64,000 bases of DNA from the NCBI RefSeq assembly GCF_003696285.1, contig NZ_RFFL01000011.1, positions 62,001 through 126,000 on the forward strand, in the 5' to 3' direction. The notes under the pieces were generated by a model. The model did not search any database, was not told the origin of the DNA, and saw nothing but the letters and a program-made list of their open reading frames with translations. The DNA is from Stutzerimonas nitrititolerans. Lineage in GTDB: Bacteria; Pseudomonadota; Gammaproteobacteria; Pseudomonadales; Pseudomonadaceae. The translations under genes and the position numbers were made by a program. Below are positions 11,254 through 20,993 of this stretch, one piece after another. How positions within the stretch are numbered: position 1 is the stretch's first letter; every line of letters starts with the position of its first letter.

Positions 11254-11258
11254 GGCGG

Positions 11259-12212
11259 TCAGTCGCTCTTGCCGAGATCGTTGGCTTGGCGTCCGGCGTC
11301 CTGCATCAGCTTGTGCAGAAATTCCTGCTGCAGTTCCGGGTCGTTGCGGGTGAGCTCGATCAGGCTCTGCTCGAGTTCGCTGGCTTCCTCTTCCAGCCCC
11401 AGTTCGGACAGCCGCTTGACCCGGTGTACCCACTGGGCGATGTCGTCGCCTTCCAGGTCCGCGTAGATCAGGTCGTGAGCTTCCTGCAACTTGCCACGGA
11501 GGTTGCGGCTGACCAGTAGATAGGCGTCGGCACGGGTGCCGTCCTGCTCGTCTTCGACCGTCAGCAGCAGTTTGCCGATCTCGCTGATGTGCTGCTCGGC
11601 GAACGGCCCATCGAGCAGGTTGAGCCGCAGCACGCCGTTACGGTCGGTGTTCAGTTCGTGAGTCTGTGGGCCGGCGACAACCTGTACCGGGCGTTCGGCC
11701 CAGGGAAGACTCGAGTACTCCAGCCGCGTATCTCGCCGTTGCTCCTGGATGCTGGCGAGATTCTGCTGTGCACGGCCGTTCGATTCGGTATTGATGAACG
11801 GGTTGAGCCCGGCAAAGCCATAGCTGATCCAGCCACGCGTGGCGCTCTCGGGCAGATTGCCGAGCAGCACGACATTGAGCACGTTAGCCCCGACACCCGC
11901 GACCACGGCGACAGCGCCCAGCGGAATCTCGTACAGCTCGCGCCACGCCTGATAAGGCGTGTAGCGGTCATAGCGACGGCTCACCTCGAAGTCGGTCACT
12001 TCGAAGGTCTTCTGGTCCAGGATACGGATGCGCCGTTGTGGTAGTTCCAGCAGCGGCTCGCCGACTTCTATGCGCAGGCTGTGATCGAGCAGCTGCCTTT
12101 CGGTGCGCGCCTCGTGCTCGCTGCGCTGCGGCAACTGGTTGGCACAGCCGCCAAGAAGAAGCGCCACGCAGAGCGTGGCGCCGGTTGAAGCGAAAACACT
12201 TCGGTTGAGCAT
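11259..12212 (-). CDS. Conserved lipoprotein of unknown function
   Basis: 317-residue protein with a signal peptide and lipobox LLGGC (Cys near residue 23), so an envelope lipoprotein. A short hydrophobic stretch around residues 95-118 (GAVAVVAGVGANVLNVVLLG) could be membrane-associated. The C-terminal 90 residues are rich in charged helices (EEEASELEQSLIEL) suggesting a coiled coil. Occupies the PA0957 region next to proS in Pseudomonas; I do not recognise a characterised domain. Starts eight bases after the proS stop. Confidence 0.7.
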   Translation of the reverse strand: MLNRSVFASTGATLCVALLLGGCANQLPQRSEHEARTERQLLDHSLRIEVGEPLLELPQRRIRILDQKTFEVTDFEVSRRYDRYTPYQAWRELYEIPLGAVAVVAGVGANVLNVVLLGNLPESATRGWISYGFAGLNPFINTESNGRAQQNLASIQEQRRDTRLEYSSLPWAERPVQVVAGPQTHELNTDRNGVLRLNLLDGPFAEQHISEIGKLLLTVEDEQDGTRADAYLLVSRNLRGKLQEAHDLIYADLEGDDIAQWVHRVKRLSELGLEEEASELEQSLIELTRNDPELQQEFLHKLMQDAGRQANDLGKSD

Positions 12213-12220
12213 GATGTCCG

Positions 12221-13936
12221 TTAGCGACTCGCGCGTGATCTGATGAGGTCGAGGATATCGGCAGCGGGAACGCTCTGGGCCTGCGCATCGCGGCGATGCT
12301 TGTACTCCAGGGTGCCCTCAGCGAGCCCGCGGTCACCGATGACGATGCGATGCGGGATGCCGATCAGTTCCATGTCGGCGAATTTGACGCCCGGACTGGT
12401 TTTCTTGTCACGGTCATCGAGCAGAACTTCGAAACCGGCGGAGATGAGCTCGGCATAGAGCTTGTCGGTCGCGTCGCGGACCGCTTCGTTCTCGTACTTC
12501 ATCGGCACCAGAGCGATCTGGAAGGGCGCCAGGGCGTCCGGCCAGAGAATGCCGCGCTCGTCGTAGTTCTGCTCGATGGCGGCAGCCACCACGCGGGATA
12601 CGCCGATGCCGTAGCAGCCCATGGTCAGAGTGGTCGGCTTGCCGTTCTCACCCATGACGCTGCAGTTCATGGCTTCGCTGTACTTGGTGCCGAGCTGGAA
12701 GATGTGCCCGACCTCGATGCCGCGCTTGATCACCAGAGTGCCCTGGCCATCCGGGCTCGGGTCGCCGGCCACCACGTTGCGCAGGTCGGCGATCTCCGGC
12801 AGCGGCAGGTCGCGCTCCCAGTTGAGGCCGAAGTAATGCTTGCCGTCTTCGTTGGCGCCCGCGGCGAAGTCGCTCATCAGCGCCACCGAACGGTCGATGA
12901 CGCAGGGAATCGACAACTTCAGCGGGCCCAGCGAGCCCGGACCGGCACCGATGGCAGCACGGATCTCGGCCTCGGAAGCGAATACCAGCGGGCTGGCTAC
13001 CTGGCTCAGGTTGGCGGCCTTGATCTCGTTCAGTTCATGATCGCCACGAACGATGAGCGCCACCAGCTGGCCTTCTTCGGCACCGTGCACAACCAGTGTC
13101 TTGATCGTTTTCTCGATCGGTAGCTGGAACTGCTCGACCAGGTCGGCAATGGTCCGGGTGTCGGGCGTGTCGACCAGGCGCAGTTCTTCGGTCGCGGCGC
13201 CGCGTTCGGATTCGCGCGGAATGGCCTCGGCCTTCTCGATATTGGCGGCGTAGTCGGAGCTGTCGCTGAAGGCGATATCGTCTTCGCCGGATTCGGCCAG
13301 CACGTGGAATTCATGGGAGCCGGTACCACCGATGGAGCCGGTGTCGGCCTGCACCGGGCGGTAGTCCAGGCCCAGGCGCGAAAAGATGTTGCAGTAGGCC
13401 TGGTGCATGCGGTCATAGGTCTGCTGCAGGGAATCCTGATCGAGGTGGAAGGAGTAGGCGTCCTTCATCAGGAACTCGCGTCCGCGCATCAGGCCGAAGC
13501 GCGGGCGGATCTCGTCGCGGAACTTGGTCTGGATCTGATAGAAATTGATCGGCAACTGCTTGTAGCTGTTCAGTTCGTTGCGGGCCAGATCGGTGATGAC
13601 TTCCTCGTGGGTCGGGCCCACGCAGAATTCGCGGTCGTGGCGATCATGAAGACGCAGCAGTTCAGGGCCGTATTGTTCCCAGCGACCGGATTCCTGCCAC
13701 AACTCCGCGGGCTGGATTGCCGGCATCAGCACTTCCAGGGCTCCGGCCTTGTTCATCTCGTCACGGACGATGGCCTCGGCCTTGCGCAGCGCGCGCAGGC
13801 CCATCGGCATCCAGGTGTAGAGGCCGGAAGCCAGCTTGCGGATCATCCCGGCGCGCAACATCAGCTGGTGGCTGATGACCACTGCATCGGATGGAGTTTC
13901 TTTCAGGGTCGAAAGCAGGAACTGACTGGTGCGCAT
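12221..13936 (-). CDS. proS: Prolyl-tRNA synthetase
   Basis: Class II aminoacyl-tRNA synthetase charging tRNA-Pro. 571 residues, the bacterial form with the inserted editing domain (about residues 225-405) that hydrolyses mischarged Ala-tRNA-Pro, between class II motif 2 ([20 protein letters not shown], near residue 137) and motif 3 ([17 protein letters not shown], near residue 440). C-terminal anticodon-binding domain follows. The start [18 protein letters not shown] is canonical. First gene of the leftward group. Confidence 0.97.
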   Translation of the reverse strand: MRTSQFLLSTLKETPSDAVVISHQLMLRAGMIRKLASGLYTWMPMGLRALRKAEAIVRDEMNKAGALEVLMPAIQPAELWQESGRWEQYGPELLRLHDRHDREFCVGPTHEEVITDLARNELNSYKQLPINFYQIQTKFRDEIRPRFGLMRGREFLMKDAYSFHLDQDSLQQTYDRMHQAYCNIFSRLGLDYRPVQADTGSIGGTGSHEFHVLAESGEDDIAFSDSSDYAANIEKAEAIPRESERGAATEELRLVDTPDTRTIADLVEQFQLPIEKTIKTLVVHGAEEGQLVALIVRGDHELNEIKAANLSQVASPLVFASEAEIRAAIGAGPGSLGPLKLSIPCVIDRSVALMSDFAAGANEDGKHYFGLNWERDLPLPEIADLRNVVAGDPSPDGQGTLVIKRGIEVGHIFQLGTKYSEAMNCSVMGENGKPTTLTMGCYGIGVSRVVAAAIEQNYDERGILWPDALAPFQIALVPMKYENEAVRDATDKLYAELISAGFEVLLDDRDKKTSPGVKFADMELIGIPHRIVIGDRGLAEGTLEYKHRRDAQAQSVPAADILDLIRSRASR

Positions 13937-14053
13937 GAGGGCCGTTGTGTCCTTGCAGAGCGGTAATTTGGCTCGGCATTGTACGGCTGCCGGGGGGTGG
14001 CGTACAGGTGTGCGGCGGCTGATGGGTGGCGGGGAAATACGATGATTTCACGC

Positions 14054-14088
14054 AAAAAAAGAAGCCCGGCTAGAGCCGGGCTTCTTTC
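14054..14088. terminator. Intrinsic terminator of the porin gene
   Basis: aagaagcccggc / gccgggcttctt stem with loop tagA-type (taga), preceded by A7 and followed by TTC AT; reading leftward it ends in a T-run, reached 20 bases after the porin stop. Confidence 0.85.
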
Positions 14089-14106
14089 ATGCGTAACCGC
14101 GAAGGA

Positions 14107-15348
14107 TTACAGGATGTTCAACGGGTAAATGGCATAGAGACGCCATTCGTTGACATCGTTCCAGGCGGGGTTGTTAGTCCGCAGAATCGAGTTGCGAGCT
14201 CTGAGAGTCAGGTCCTTGGCTGCACCATTCTGGAAGGTGTAGGAAACCTGGTTGAAGATTTCGCGCTCGGTCGCCTCGCCCTCGCCACCATAGAATGCCG
14301 CGTCGATGTTATCGCCACGCAGGTATGCGGTTTTCCAAGCCAGCCCCGGTACACCGTATCCGCTAAAGTCCAGCTCGTAGCTGGCCTGCCAGGACCGCTC
14401 GTCTTTGAAGTTGAAGTCCGAGAGGAAGGAGTTGGCTACCCAAATGCTGCCGCCACCGTCGCCATTGTCGTACAGATAGCCGGTGTCGCCCGAAACGCGC
14501 TGGTGCGCGAGGATAAAGGCATGCGAGCCGATGGCATACTTGGCCGAAAGACTCCAAATAGTGTTGTCATCGGCATCAGCGACGATTTCAATATCATCTG
14601 TTTTGTAGTAGTTGAAATCGAATGTCAGCGACTGATCTTCAGCCAGGGGCATCACATAGTTGATGTTGGCGTACTTCTTGTCGTAAGTGTCTTCGACGTC
14701 GGAGAAGTACAATGAAGCGCTCAGGTTGTCAGTGAAGGCATATGTTCCTCCGAAGACATCAAGGCTCTTCAGGCCATTGTCATCGCGAGCGGGTGAACCC
14801 ATTGGGCTGTCTGCGGTGAAGCGGCCAGCATTCAGCTCCAGGCCTTCGATTTCAGTGCTGGTGATAAAAGTGCCAGTAAAGGCTTCGGGCAGTAGGCGAG
14901 AGTCGTCGGAGGCGATTACAGGCAGATTGACGAATTGGTTGCCATATTTGAGCGTGGTGTTGGAAAGACGCATTTTCACAGCGGCGCCTGCTTCGGAAAG
15001 ATCATCCGCCCAGTCCCCTGGGAGCTCTGAATCGGTGGGGCCGCCGGGGAACATGTCGTCCTGTCCACCATCAAGTCGCAGGCCGAGCAAGCCATAGGCA
15101 TCGACACCAAAGCCTACCGGGCCTTGAGTGAAGCCAGATTCGAACGTCAAGATAAAGCCTTGGGCCCAGGTCTTCCTGTCGTGGTTGCCATTGTTATGGT
15201 CACGGTTCCAATAGGTATTGCGCAGCAACAGATCCAGACTGGCATCGTCCACGAAACCCTTGGATTCCGATTGGGCACTGGCGAATGCCAGCTGAGAGGT
15301 ACCGGCCGCAACGGCCATTGCTATGACGCTCCACTTCATCACTTTCAT
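14107..15348 (-). CDS. OprD-family outer-membrane porin
   Basis: 413-residue outer-membrane channel. Starts MKVMKWSVIAMAVAAGTSQLAFA, a signal peptide; mature part opens with the OprD-family features GFVDDASLDLLLRNTYWNRD and WAQGF. Alternating amphipathic strands run to the C-terminus, which ends in a hydrophobic residue after RLYAIYPLN as expected for Bam recognition. Family members take up basic amino acids, small peptides or aromatic acids; substrate cannot be assigned from sequence. The ATG at 15348 follows a GGGAG ribosome binding site; longer in-frame starts precede the signal peptide and are rejected. Monocistronic, with its own terminator. Confidence 0.9.
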   Translation of the reverse strand: MKVMKWSVIAMAVAAGTSQLAFASAQSESKGFVDDASLDLLLRNTYWNRDHNNGNHDRKTWAQGFILTFESGFTQGPVGFGVDAYGLLGLRLDGGQDDMFPGGPTDSELPGDWADDLSEAGAAVKMRLSNTTLKYGNQFVNLPVIASDDSRLLPEAFTGTFITSTEIEGLELNAGRFTADSPMGSPARDDNGLKSLDVFGGTYAFTDNLSASLYFSDVEDTYDKKYANINYVMPLAEDQSLTFDFNYYKTDDIEIVADADDNTIWSLSAKYAIGSHAFILAHQRVSGDTGYLYDNGDGGGSIWVANSFLSDFNFKDERSWQASYELDFSGYGVPGLAWKTAYLRGDNIDAAFYGGEGEATEREIFNQVSYTFQNGAAKDLTLRARNSILRTNNPAWNDVNEWRLYAIYPLNIL

Positions 15349-15482
15349 CAGTGATCGCTCCCTTGGTTCTAATTGGTGCTTACTCTTCGGTGTGCCGGAG
15401 AGGGGCATTTTGTTTTTTGTATCGAGCTTCAATCTAATCAACGTTTGTTCGGCTGGTCGTGACCTGTAGCAACTCCTGGAAA

Positions 15483-15671
15483 TCAAGTTCCGAGAATTAC
15501 TGTGTAGCCTGAGAAACGAACGGCGGCAAGCTTACCGCAGCCTTTATAGATTTTCCTGCCCCTTTTCAGCTCATACGAGCCGTTGCAATAACCATGCGCA
15601 ATTTCGCCGTGCCGCGGTTTCTCGTGATTTGGTGCCATGCCGGCGCACAGGCCTGCGCCAGAAACGAGCAT
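15483..15671 (-). CDS. Possible small protein, uncertain
   Basis: A 62-codon reading frame in the 411-base gap between the porin and HIT genes, starting MLVSGAGLCAGMAPN and containing YCNGSYELKRGRKIYKGCGK, a lysine/arginine-rich middle with two cysteines. The hydrophobic start could be part of a longer signal sequence (RTLGLMLVSGAGLCAG) but no good ribosome binding site or canonical lipobox was found. No family recognised. The rest of the gap must contain the promoters of the porin and HIT genes. Confidence 0.3.
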   Translation of the reverse strand: MLVSGAGLCAGMAPNHEKPRHGEIAHGYCNGSYELKRGRKIYKGCGKLAAVRFSGYTVILGT

Positions 15672-15759
15672 GAGGCCGAGAGTTCGGGCCGCTTCGGTGC
15701 AGGGCGGTATTGGCGGGTTTGGAGTATCCTTGCGCAAAAATCTGAGCAGGAGCGTCGCT

Positions 15760-16182
15760 ATGTTCGTTCTCGATTCTCGGCTGGAGCAGGACACCTTGCC
15801 GCTGGGGGATTTCCCCTTGTGTCGCCTGTTGTTGATGAATGACAGCCACTATCCATGGTTCATCCTGGTGCCGCGTCGGGAGGAGGTCAGCGAGCTGTTT
15901 CAGCTGGATGCTGACGATCAGCAGGCGTTGTGGCGTGAAACCACGGCCCTGGCCGAAACCCTCAAGGATACCTTCGGCGCGGACAAGATGAATGTCGCCA
16001 CGTTGGGCAACGTGGTGGGGCAGCTGCACATGCATGTCATCGCTCGGCGGCGCGACGATGCGGCCTGGCCTGCTCCGGTCTGGGGGCGCCACCCCGCCGA
16101 GCCCTACACCGAGCAACAGATTGCGGCGATTCGGCGGAAGCTGGAGCTGGTGCTTACCGATGATTTCCGCTTCGGAGAATAG
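15760..16182 (+). CDS. HIT domain protein
   Basis: 140-residue histidine-triad superfamily protein starting MFVLDSRLEQDT. The region VGQLHMHVIARR (near residue 88) is the HxHxH-type nucleotide-binding loop with QLHMHV, and a conserved WPAPVWG follows. HIT proteins hydrolyse nucleotide phosphoramidates or dinucleotides; the substrate here is unknown. CAGGAG lies 8-10 bases before the ATG at 15760. The slyX ATG follows directly after the stop codon, so the two form an operon, as at PA0959-PA0960. Confidence 0.88.
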   Translation: MFVLDSRLEQDTLPLGDFPLCRLLLMNDSHYPWFILVPRREEVSELFQLDADDQQALWRETTALAETLKDTFGADKMNVATLGNVVGQLHMHVIARRRDDAAWPAPVWGRHPAEPYTEQQIAAIRRKLELVLTDDFRFGE

Positions 16183-16392
16183 ATGATGGAGTTGGACAGC
16201 CGCATGGCCGATCTGGAGGCACGTTTGGCCTTTCAGGACGATACGATTCAGGCCTTGAACGACGTGCTGGTCGAGCAGCAGCGTGCCATCGACCTGTTGC
16301 AGGCGCAGATGGGCATGCTGGCCAGGAGGCAGGCGGATCTGCAGAACAGGATAGGCGGCGATGAAGACGAGGCGCCTCCGCCACACTATTGA
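16183..16392 (+). CDS. slyX: SlyX family protein
   Basis: 69-residue coiled-coil protein, MMELDSRMADLEARLAFQDD, with heptad-patterned leucines and the family end PPPHY. Biochemical role unknown. Tandem ATG codons at 16183 and 16186 are both possible starts. Immediately follows the HIT gene and is followed by a strong terminator. Confidence 0.9.
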   Translation: MMELDSRMADLEARLAFQDDTIQALNDVLVEQQRAIDLLQAQMGMLARRQADLQNRIGGDEDEAPPPHY

Positions 16393-16405
16393 TTGATTCG
16401 GGAAA

Positions 16406-16440
16406 CGAAAAAGCCAGGGCGAAAACCCTGGCTTTTTCGT
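16406..16440. terminator. Intrinsic terminator after slyX
   Basis: Near-perfect stem cgaaaaagccaggg / ccctggctttttcg around the loop cgaaaa; A-run and T-run on opposite sides let it serve both slyX and the leftward cold-shock gene ending at 16470. Confidence 0.9.
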
Positions 16441-16469
16441 TATCTAGGGATAGTGCTTCGTCAGACCGC

Positions 16470-17096
16470 TTAGTGAGTGGTGACCACGTCTTCGGCCTGC
16501 AGGCCCTTGTCACGCATCATGATGGTGTATTCGACACGCTGGCCTTCGACCAGTACCCGGTGGCCTTCGCCACGAATCGCGCGGAAATGGACGAAGACAT
16601 CATCGCCGCTGTCGCGCGAGATGAAGCCAAAGCCTTTCGATGTGTTGAACCATTTGACCGTTCCGGTCTCGCGGCCTGCGGCTGGGGCTACGGCACCCGT
16701 ATTTCTGGCGCGTGGTGCGGAGGCGGTGCGGCCGTGACGCTCATCGCGCGTCTGAGCGGTAGCCAGGTGCAGCAGTACGGCAATGAAGGCCAGTAGCAGG
16801 CTCGCCAGTGTGGCGGGTTGTCCGGCGATGGCTGAAACGGGAATCAGCAGCACGCCGATCTGTATGACGACGGCAAGCACCAGCAGGATCGAGACGGCCA
16901 GGATCACGGGGCACTTGGAGCCGCGTGCGTGCAGTTGGGCAGACGGAATGAACTGGGCGTTCAGCAGGCCGAGCAGCAGCAGGCAGATCGCCTCTGGGTG
17001 AAGCAGCAGCGGTATGCCGCTACTCAGGCTTGGAACAAAAGACAACACAAGGGCAAGGATGCCCGTCAATACATGGACGATTTTCAGCATTTTCAC
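16470..17096 (-). CDS. Membrane-anchored cold-shock domain protein
   Basis: 208-residue fusion of an N-terminal membrane part and a C-terminal cold-shock domain. Hydrophobic segments lie at about residues 5-25, 28-48, 62-85 and 90-113. A short basic linker follows, then [20 protein letters not shown] begins the CSD with RNP1 (KGFGFI) and RNP2 (VFVHF) near residues 150-170. The CSD would face the cytoplasm if the N-terminus does. Same position as PA0961. Role not known; nucleic-acid binding at the membrane is inference. Start could be Met1 or Met3. Confidence 0.85.
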   Translation of the reverse strand: MKMLKIVHVLTGILALVLSFVPSLSSGIPLLLHPEAICLLLLGLLNAQFIPSAQLHARGSKCPVILAVSILLVLAVVIQIGVLLIPVSAIAGQPATLASLLLAFIAVLLHLATAQTRDERHGRTASAPRARNTGAVAPAAGRETGTVKWFNTSKGFGFISRDSGDDVFVHFRAIRGEGHRVLVEGQRVEYTIMMRDKGLQAEDVVTTH

Positions 17097-17405
17097 GACT
17101 CACGGTTAACTAACACGATAGGAAAAGCGGCAGGCACTGGGCCGTGTAGGAGGCTCGGCGGGCAGGAAGCGACACTGTCCGATTTCGATGGCGACTCAGG
17201 CTGCGGCGCGGGCGTATTTAACAGCAAAGGCAGGCGCCGCTCAAATCGAGCGGGATCGGGGCGAACAACCGCTCGGCGGGTATTCGAACAGGCGGTCGTG
17301 TACGTCGGCTGGAGGGTGTCGCGGAATTTCTTCGGTGCGTGGGGTGCGGCCGGTGATGAAGGCAGGGCGGATCGCCGAAGCGATCCACCTCTGAAGTCAG
17401 CGTGC
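17097..17405. other. Intergenic region, no gene found
   Basis: 309 bases between dps (ending at 17406) and the cold-shock gene, both leftward. It should contain the cold-shock gene promoter near 17100-17200. Reading frames here are arginine/proline-rich and lack starts or similarity. No strong hairpin with a T-run was seen after dps. Confidence 0.45.
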
Positions 17406-17876
17406 TCAGGCGGCCAGCAGGCTGCGCAGCATCCATGCGGTTTTTTCATGAACCTGCATGCGCTGGGTCAGCAGGTCGGCGGTGGGCTCGTCGCTGACCT
17501 TGTCCAGCAACGGGAAGATGCCGCGAGCGGTACGTGCCACGGCTTCCTGGCCCTGCACCAGCAGCTTGATCATTTCCTCGGCAGCCGGAATGCCTTCTTC
17601 TTCCTTGATCGAAGAAAGGCGCGCATAGGCGCCATAGGTGCCAGGCGCAGGGAAGCCGAGAGCGCGGATGCGTTCGGCGATATCGTCGACGGCCACGGCC
17701 AGTTCGGTGTACTGGGTTTCGAACATCGTATGCAGGGTGTTGAACATCGGACCGGTAACGTTCCAGTGGAAGTTGTGGGTCTTCAGGTACAGGGTGTAGG
17801 TGTCGGCGAGCAGGCGGGACAGGCCTTCGGCGATGGCGGCGCGGTCCTTCTCGTCGATACCGATATCGATTTCCAT
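17406..17876 (-). CDS. dps: Dps-type DNA-binding ferritin
   Basis: 156-residue Dps/ferritin-like protein that assembles into a 12-mer, oxidises and stores iron with peroxide and protects DNA in starvation. The ferroxidase motif is seen as [20 protein letters not shown] (near residue 33) with the later [11 protein letters not shown] supplying the partner acidic ligands across the dimer interface. AGGAGAGAACC precedes the ATG. Monocistronic; the 17877-18212 interval separates it from divergent aspS. Confidence 0.93.
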   Translation of the reverse strand: MEIDIGIDEKDRAAIAEGLSRLLADTYTLYLKTHNFHWNVTGPMFNTLHTMFETQYTELAVAVDDIAERIRALGFPAPGTYGAYARLSSIKEEEGIPAAEEMIKLLVQGQEAVARTARGIFPLLDKVSDEPTADLLTQRMQVHEKTAWMLRSLLAA

Positions 17877-18039
17877 GGTTCTCTCCTGAGTCGGTTGGTT
17901 CGGCTAATAGTTATGCCAGAAAACGTGGAAGATTTGTGAGGCGATGCGGTGTCGCACCGATGCATCGTTTGGAGGCCCATGCGCCGCGTGGGTTCAAACG
18001 GGCGATGGGTCGACGGCTGCGTCGCGTGGATTAACCAGA

Positions 18040-18045
18040 TATAAT
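18040..18045 (+). promoter_or_regulatory. Probable -10 element of the aspS promoter
   Basis: A perfect TATAAT in otherwise GC-rich DNA upstream of aspS; no good -35 is visible at 17 bases. It would give an untranslated leader of about 160 bases. The rest of 17877-18212 shows no gene. Confidence 0.45.
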
Positions 18046-18212
18046 CCCGCCCTTGTGCCTGACGGCCCAAAGAGCGCGAGGCAGCGAAGCTGCAGTGCCG
18101 CATCATCGCAAGCCCGTCAGCGCCAGGCGGCGGATGCACCGCCAAGGTACCGTCAGCTTTGTCGCGTTTTGTGCGACCCAACGAATTCAAGATACGAGAA
18201 GCGAACCCCACC

Positions 18213-19988
18213 ATGATGCGCAGCCACTATTGCGGCCAGTTGAACGAAAGCCTGGACGGCCAGGAAATCACTCTTTGCGGTTGGGTCCATCGCCGCCGCG
18301 ACCACGGCGGGGTCATTTTCCTCGACGTGCGTGATCGCGAAGGCATGGCCCAGGTGGTGTTCGATCCCGACCGCGCCGAGACGTTCGCGGCGGCCGATCG
18401 GGTGCGCAGCGAGTATGTCGTGAAGATCACCGGCAAGGTCCGCCTGCGCCCGGAAGGCGCGCGCAACCCGAACATGGCCTCCGGCGCCATCGAAGTGCTG
18501 GGCTATGAGCTGGAAGTGCTGAACGAGGCGGAAACCCCGCCGTTCCCGCTCAACGAATACAGCGACGTGGGCGAGGAAACTCGTCTGCGCTACCGTTTCA
18601 TCGACCTGCGCCGCCCGGAAATGGCCGAGAAGCTCAAGTTGCGCTCCAGTATCACGACCAGCATCCGTCGTTATCTGGATGAAAACGGTTTCCTCGATGT
18701 CGAGACGCCGATCCTGACCCGCGCCACCCCTGAAGGCGCCCGCGATTACCTGGTGCCCAGCCGCACTCATCCCGGCAGCTTCTTCGCCCTGCCGCAGTCG
18801 CCGCAGCTGTTCAAGCAGCTGCTGATGGTGGCCGGCTTCGATCGCTACTACCAGATCGCCAAGTGCTTCCGCGACGAAGACCTGCGGGCCGACCGTCAGC
18901 CGGAATTCACTCAGATCGACATCGAGACCAGCTTCCTCGACGAATCCGACATCATCGGCATCACCGAGGGCATGGTGCGCAAGCTGTTCAAGGAAGTGCT
19001 GGGCGTCGAGTTCGGCGAGTTCCCGCACATGCCGTTCGAGGAAGCCATGCGTCGCTACGGCTCGGACAAGCCGGACCTGCGCATCCCGCTGGAACTGGTC
19101 GATGTCGAAGACCAGCTCAAGGACGTCGAATTCAAGGTATTCGCCGGCCCGGCCAACGATACCAAGTGCCGCGTTGCCGCGCTGCGCGTGCCGGGCGGGG
19201 CGAGCTTGCCGCGCAAGCAGATCGACGACTACACCAAGTTCGTCGGCATCTATGGCGCGAAGGGGCTGGCCTACATCAAGGTCAACGAGCGCGCCAAGGG
19301 TGTCGAAGGCCTGCAGTCGCCGATCGTCAAGAACATCCCGGAAGCCAATCTCAATGCGATCCTCGATCGTGTGGGTGCGGTCGATGGCGACATCGTCTTC
19401 TTCGGCGCCGACAAGGCGAAGATCGTGTCCGAGGCGCTGGGTGCGCTACGCATCAAGCTGGGGCATGACCTGAACCTGCTGACCTGCGAATGGGCACCGA
19501 TGTGGGTGGTGGACTTCCCGATGTTCGAGGAGAACGACGACGGTTCGCTGTCGGCGTTGCACCATCCCTTCACTGCACCCAAGTGCACCCCCGAGGAACT
19601 GGAAGCCAATCCGGGCGCCGCACTGTCGCGCGCCTATGACATGGTGCTCAACGGCACCGAGCTCGGTGGCGGCTCCATCCGTATTCATCGCAAGGACATG
19701 CAGCAGACCGTATTCCGCATCCTCGGTATCGACGAGGCGGAGCAGAACGAGAAGTTCGGCTTCCTGCTCGATGCACTGAAGTACGGTGCGCCGCCGCACG
19801 GTGGCCTGGCCTTCGGCCTGGACCGCCTAGTGATGCTGATGACTGGCGCGCAATCGATTCGCGAGGTGATCGCCTTCCCGAAAACTCAGAGCGCGGCGGA
19901 CGTCATGACCCAGGCGCCGGGTGCGGTGGACAGCAAGGCACTGCGCGAATTGCATATTCGCCTGCGCGAGCAGCCCAAAGCCGAATAA
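18213..19988 (+). CDS. aspS: Aspartyl-tRNA synthetase
   Basis: Class II synthetase charging tRNA-Asp (and, in Pseudomonas, probably also tRNA-Asn for later amidation). 591 residues with an N-terminal OB-fold anticodon domain ([19 protein letters not shown] near residue 24), class II motif 2 ([18 protein letters not shown] near 218), the bacterial GAD insertion domain (about 290-420) and motif 3 ([15 protein letters not shown] near 530). Tandem ATG at 18213 and 18216 are both possible starts; the reading frame is open further upstream but without similarity. Followed by pmpR as in P. aeruginosa. Confidence 0.96.
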   Translation: MMRSHYCGQLNESLDGQEITLCGWVHRRRDHGGVIFLDVRDREGMAQVVFDPDRAETFAAADRVRSEYVVKITGKVRLRPEGARNPNMASGAIEVLGYELEVLNEAETPPFPLNEYSDVGEETRLRYRFIDLRRPEMAEKLKLRSSITTSIRRYLDENGFLDVETPILTRATPEGARDYLVPSRTHPGSFFALPQSPQLFKQLLMVAGFDRYYQIAKCFRDEDLRADRQPEFTQIDIETSFLDESDIIGITEGMVRKLFKEVLGVEFGEFPHMPFEEAMRRYGSDKPDLRIPLELVDVEDQLKDVEFKVFAGPANDTKCRVAALRVPGGASLPRKQIDDYTKFVGIYGAKGLAYIKVNERAKGVEGLQSPIVKNIPEANLNAILDRVGAVDGDIVFFGADKAKIVSEALGALRIKLGHDLNLLTCEWAPMWVVDFPMFEENDDGSLSALHHPFTAPKCTPEELEANPGAALSRAYDMVLNGTELGGGSIRIHRKDMQQTVFRILGIDEAEQNEKFGFLLDALKYGAPPHGGLAFGLDRLVMLMTGAQSIREVIAFPKTQSAADVMTQAPGAVDSKALRELHIRLREQPKAE

Positions 19989-20000
19989 CGGCAAAGCCGG

Positions 20001-20020
20001 AGCCCAGGGAAACCTGGGCT
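20001..20020 (+). other. GNRA-loop hairpin after aspS
   Basis: Perfect eight-base stem agcccagg / cctgggct closed by a GAAA loop, 13 bases after the aspS stop. It lacks a proper T-run (tctgcgtt), so it may be a weak terminator or an mRNA 3' stabiliser between aspS and pmpR. Confidence 0.5.
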
Positions 20021-20065
20021 TCTGCGTTACAGCAAGTAGAAAGTTGATCAAAGAGGGAGGCAGTT

Positions 20066-20812
20066 ATGGCTGGTCATTCCAAATGGGCCAACATCAAGCA
20101 CCGCAAGGGGCGCCAGGACGCCAAGCGCGGCAAGATTTTCACCAAGATCATTCGTGAGCTGACCGTTGCCGCCAAGAGCGGTCCGGTCCCGGCGGACAAC
20201 CCGCGCCTGCGCCTGGCCGTGGACAAGGCGCTGACGGCCAACATGTCGCGCGATGTGATCGACCGTGCCATCGCCCGTGGTGCCGGCACCAACGATGCCG
20301 ACAACATGACGGAGCTGACCTACGAGGGCTATGCGCCCAGCGGCGTGGCCATCATCGTCGAGGCCATGACGGACAACCGCAACCGCACCGCCGCCGAAGT
20401 GCGCCATGCCTTCAGCAAGCATGGTGGCAACCTGGGCACCGATGGTTCGGTCGCCTACATGTTCGACCGCAAGGGCCAGATCAGTTTTGCCGCGGGCGTG
20501 GACGAAGATGCGCTGATGGAAGCGGCATTGGAGGCGGGTGCCGATGATGTGGAGATGGGTGATGATGGCTCGGCGCTGGTCTCCACCAGCTTCGCCGATT
20601 TCCATGCCGTCAACGAAGCGCTGAGCACCGCCGGCTTCAAGGGCGAGGAAGCGGACATCGCCATGATTCCCTCCATCGCCGCACCGCTCGCCGATCTGGA
20701 AACCGCACAGAAGGTGCTGCGCCTGATCGACGCGCTGGAAGATCTGGACGACGTGCAGAACGTCTACCATAACGCTGAAATTCCTGATGAGCTGATGGAA
20801 CAGCTGGACTGA
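20066..20812 (+). CDS. pmpR: YebC/PmpR family protein
   Basis: 248-residue YebC-family protein starting [20 protein letters not shown], the family signature. PmpR of P. aeruginosa, at the same locus, was described as a repressor of the PQS quorum-sensing regulator; recent work on YebC proteins points to ribosome rescue at difficult sequences. Which role applies here is not visible from sequence. The three-domain length is normal. AGAGGGAG precedes the ATG. Upstream of ruvC, from which it is now separated by an insertion sequence. Confidence 0.93.
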   Translation: MAGHSKWANIKHRKGRQDAKRGKIFTKIIRELTVAAKSGPVPADNPRLRLAVDKALTANMSRDVIDRAIARGAGTNDADNMTELTYEGYAPSGVAIIVEAMTDNRNRTAAEVRHAFSKHGGNLGTDGSVAYMFDRKGQISFAAGVDEDALMEAALEAGADDVEMGDDGSALVSTSFADFHAVNEALSTAGFKGEEADIAMIPSIAAPLADLETAQKVLRLIDALEDLDDVQNVYHNAEIPDELMEQLD

Positions 20813-20830
20813 TCCGTCGGCGCAGGCCAG

Positions 20831-20865
20831 GAACCGGAAGTCACCTTGGTGCTTCCGGTTTTTTA
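20831..20865 (+). terminator. Intrinsic terminator after pmpR
   Basis: Stem aaccggaag / cttccggtt around tcaccttggtg, then T6 (counted from the stem end). Lies 18 bases after the pmpR stop. Confidence 0.88.
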
Positions 20866-20907
20866 TTGGAGTAGCGGATGCTGTCAACTGGATCGTCAGT
20901 AGTCGAT

Positions 20908-20933
20908 GGCGCCCATGCTCCGGCGTGGGCGCC
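20908..20933. repeat. REP palindrome
   Basis: ggcgcccatgctc / cggcgtgggcgcc, a 26-base imperfect palindrome of the same type as those at 22350 and 22387. Part of the pmpR-ruvC repeat cluster that the insertion sequence has split. Confidence 0.75.
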
Positions 20934-20981
20934 CCGATGGGATGCGTCCGTTGGGTGGCAGGACCTCTTAGGTGCATTCCC

Positions 20982-20993
20982 GCGCGGAAGCGT
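20982..20993. repeat. 12-bp target-site duplication, left copy
   Basis: GCGCGGAAGCGT, repeated exactly at 22287-22298 on the other side of the insertion sequence. Together with attccc on the left and ggaaac on the right it reconstitutes one REP palindrome. Confidence 0.88.
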
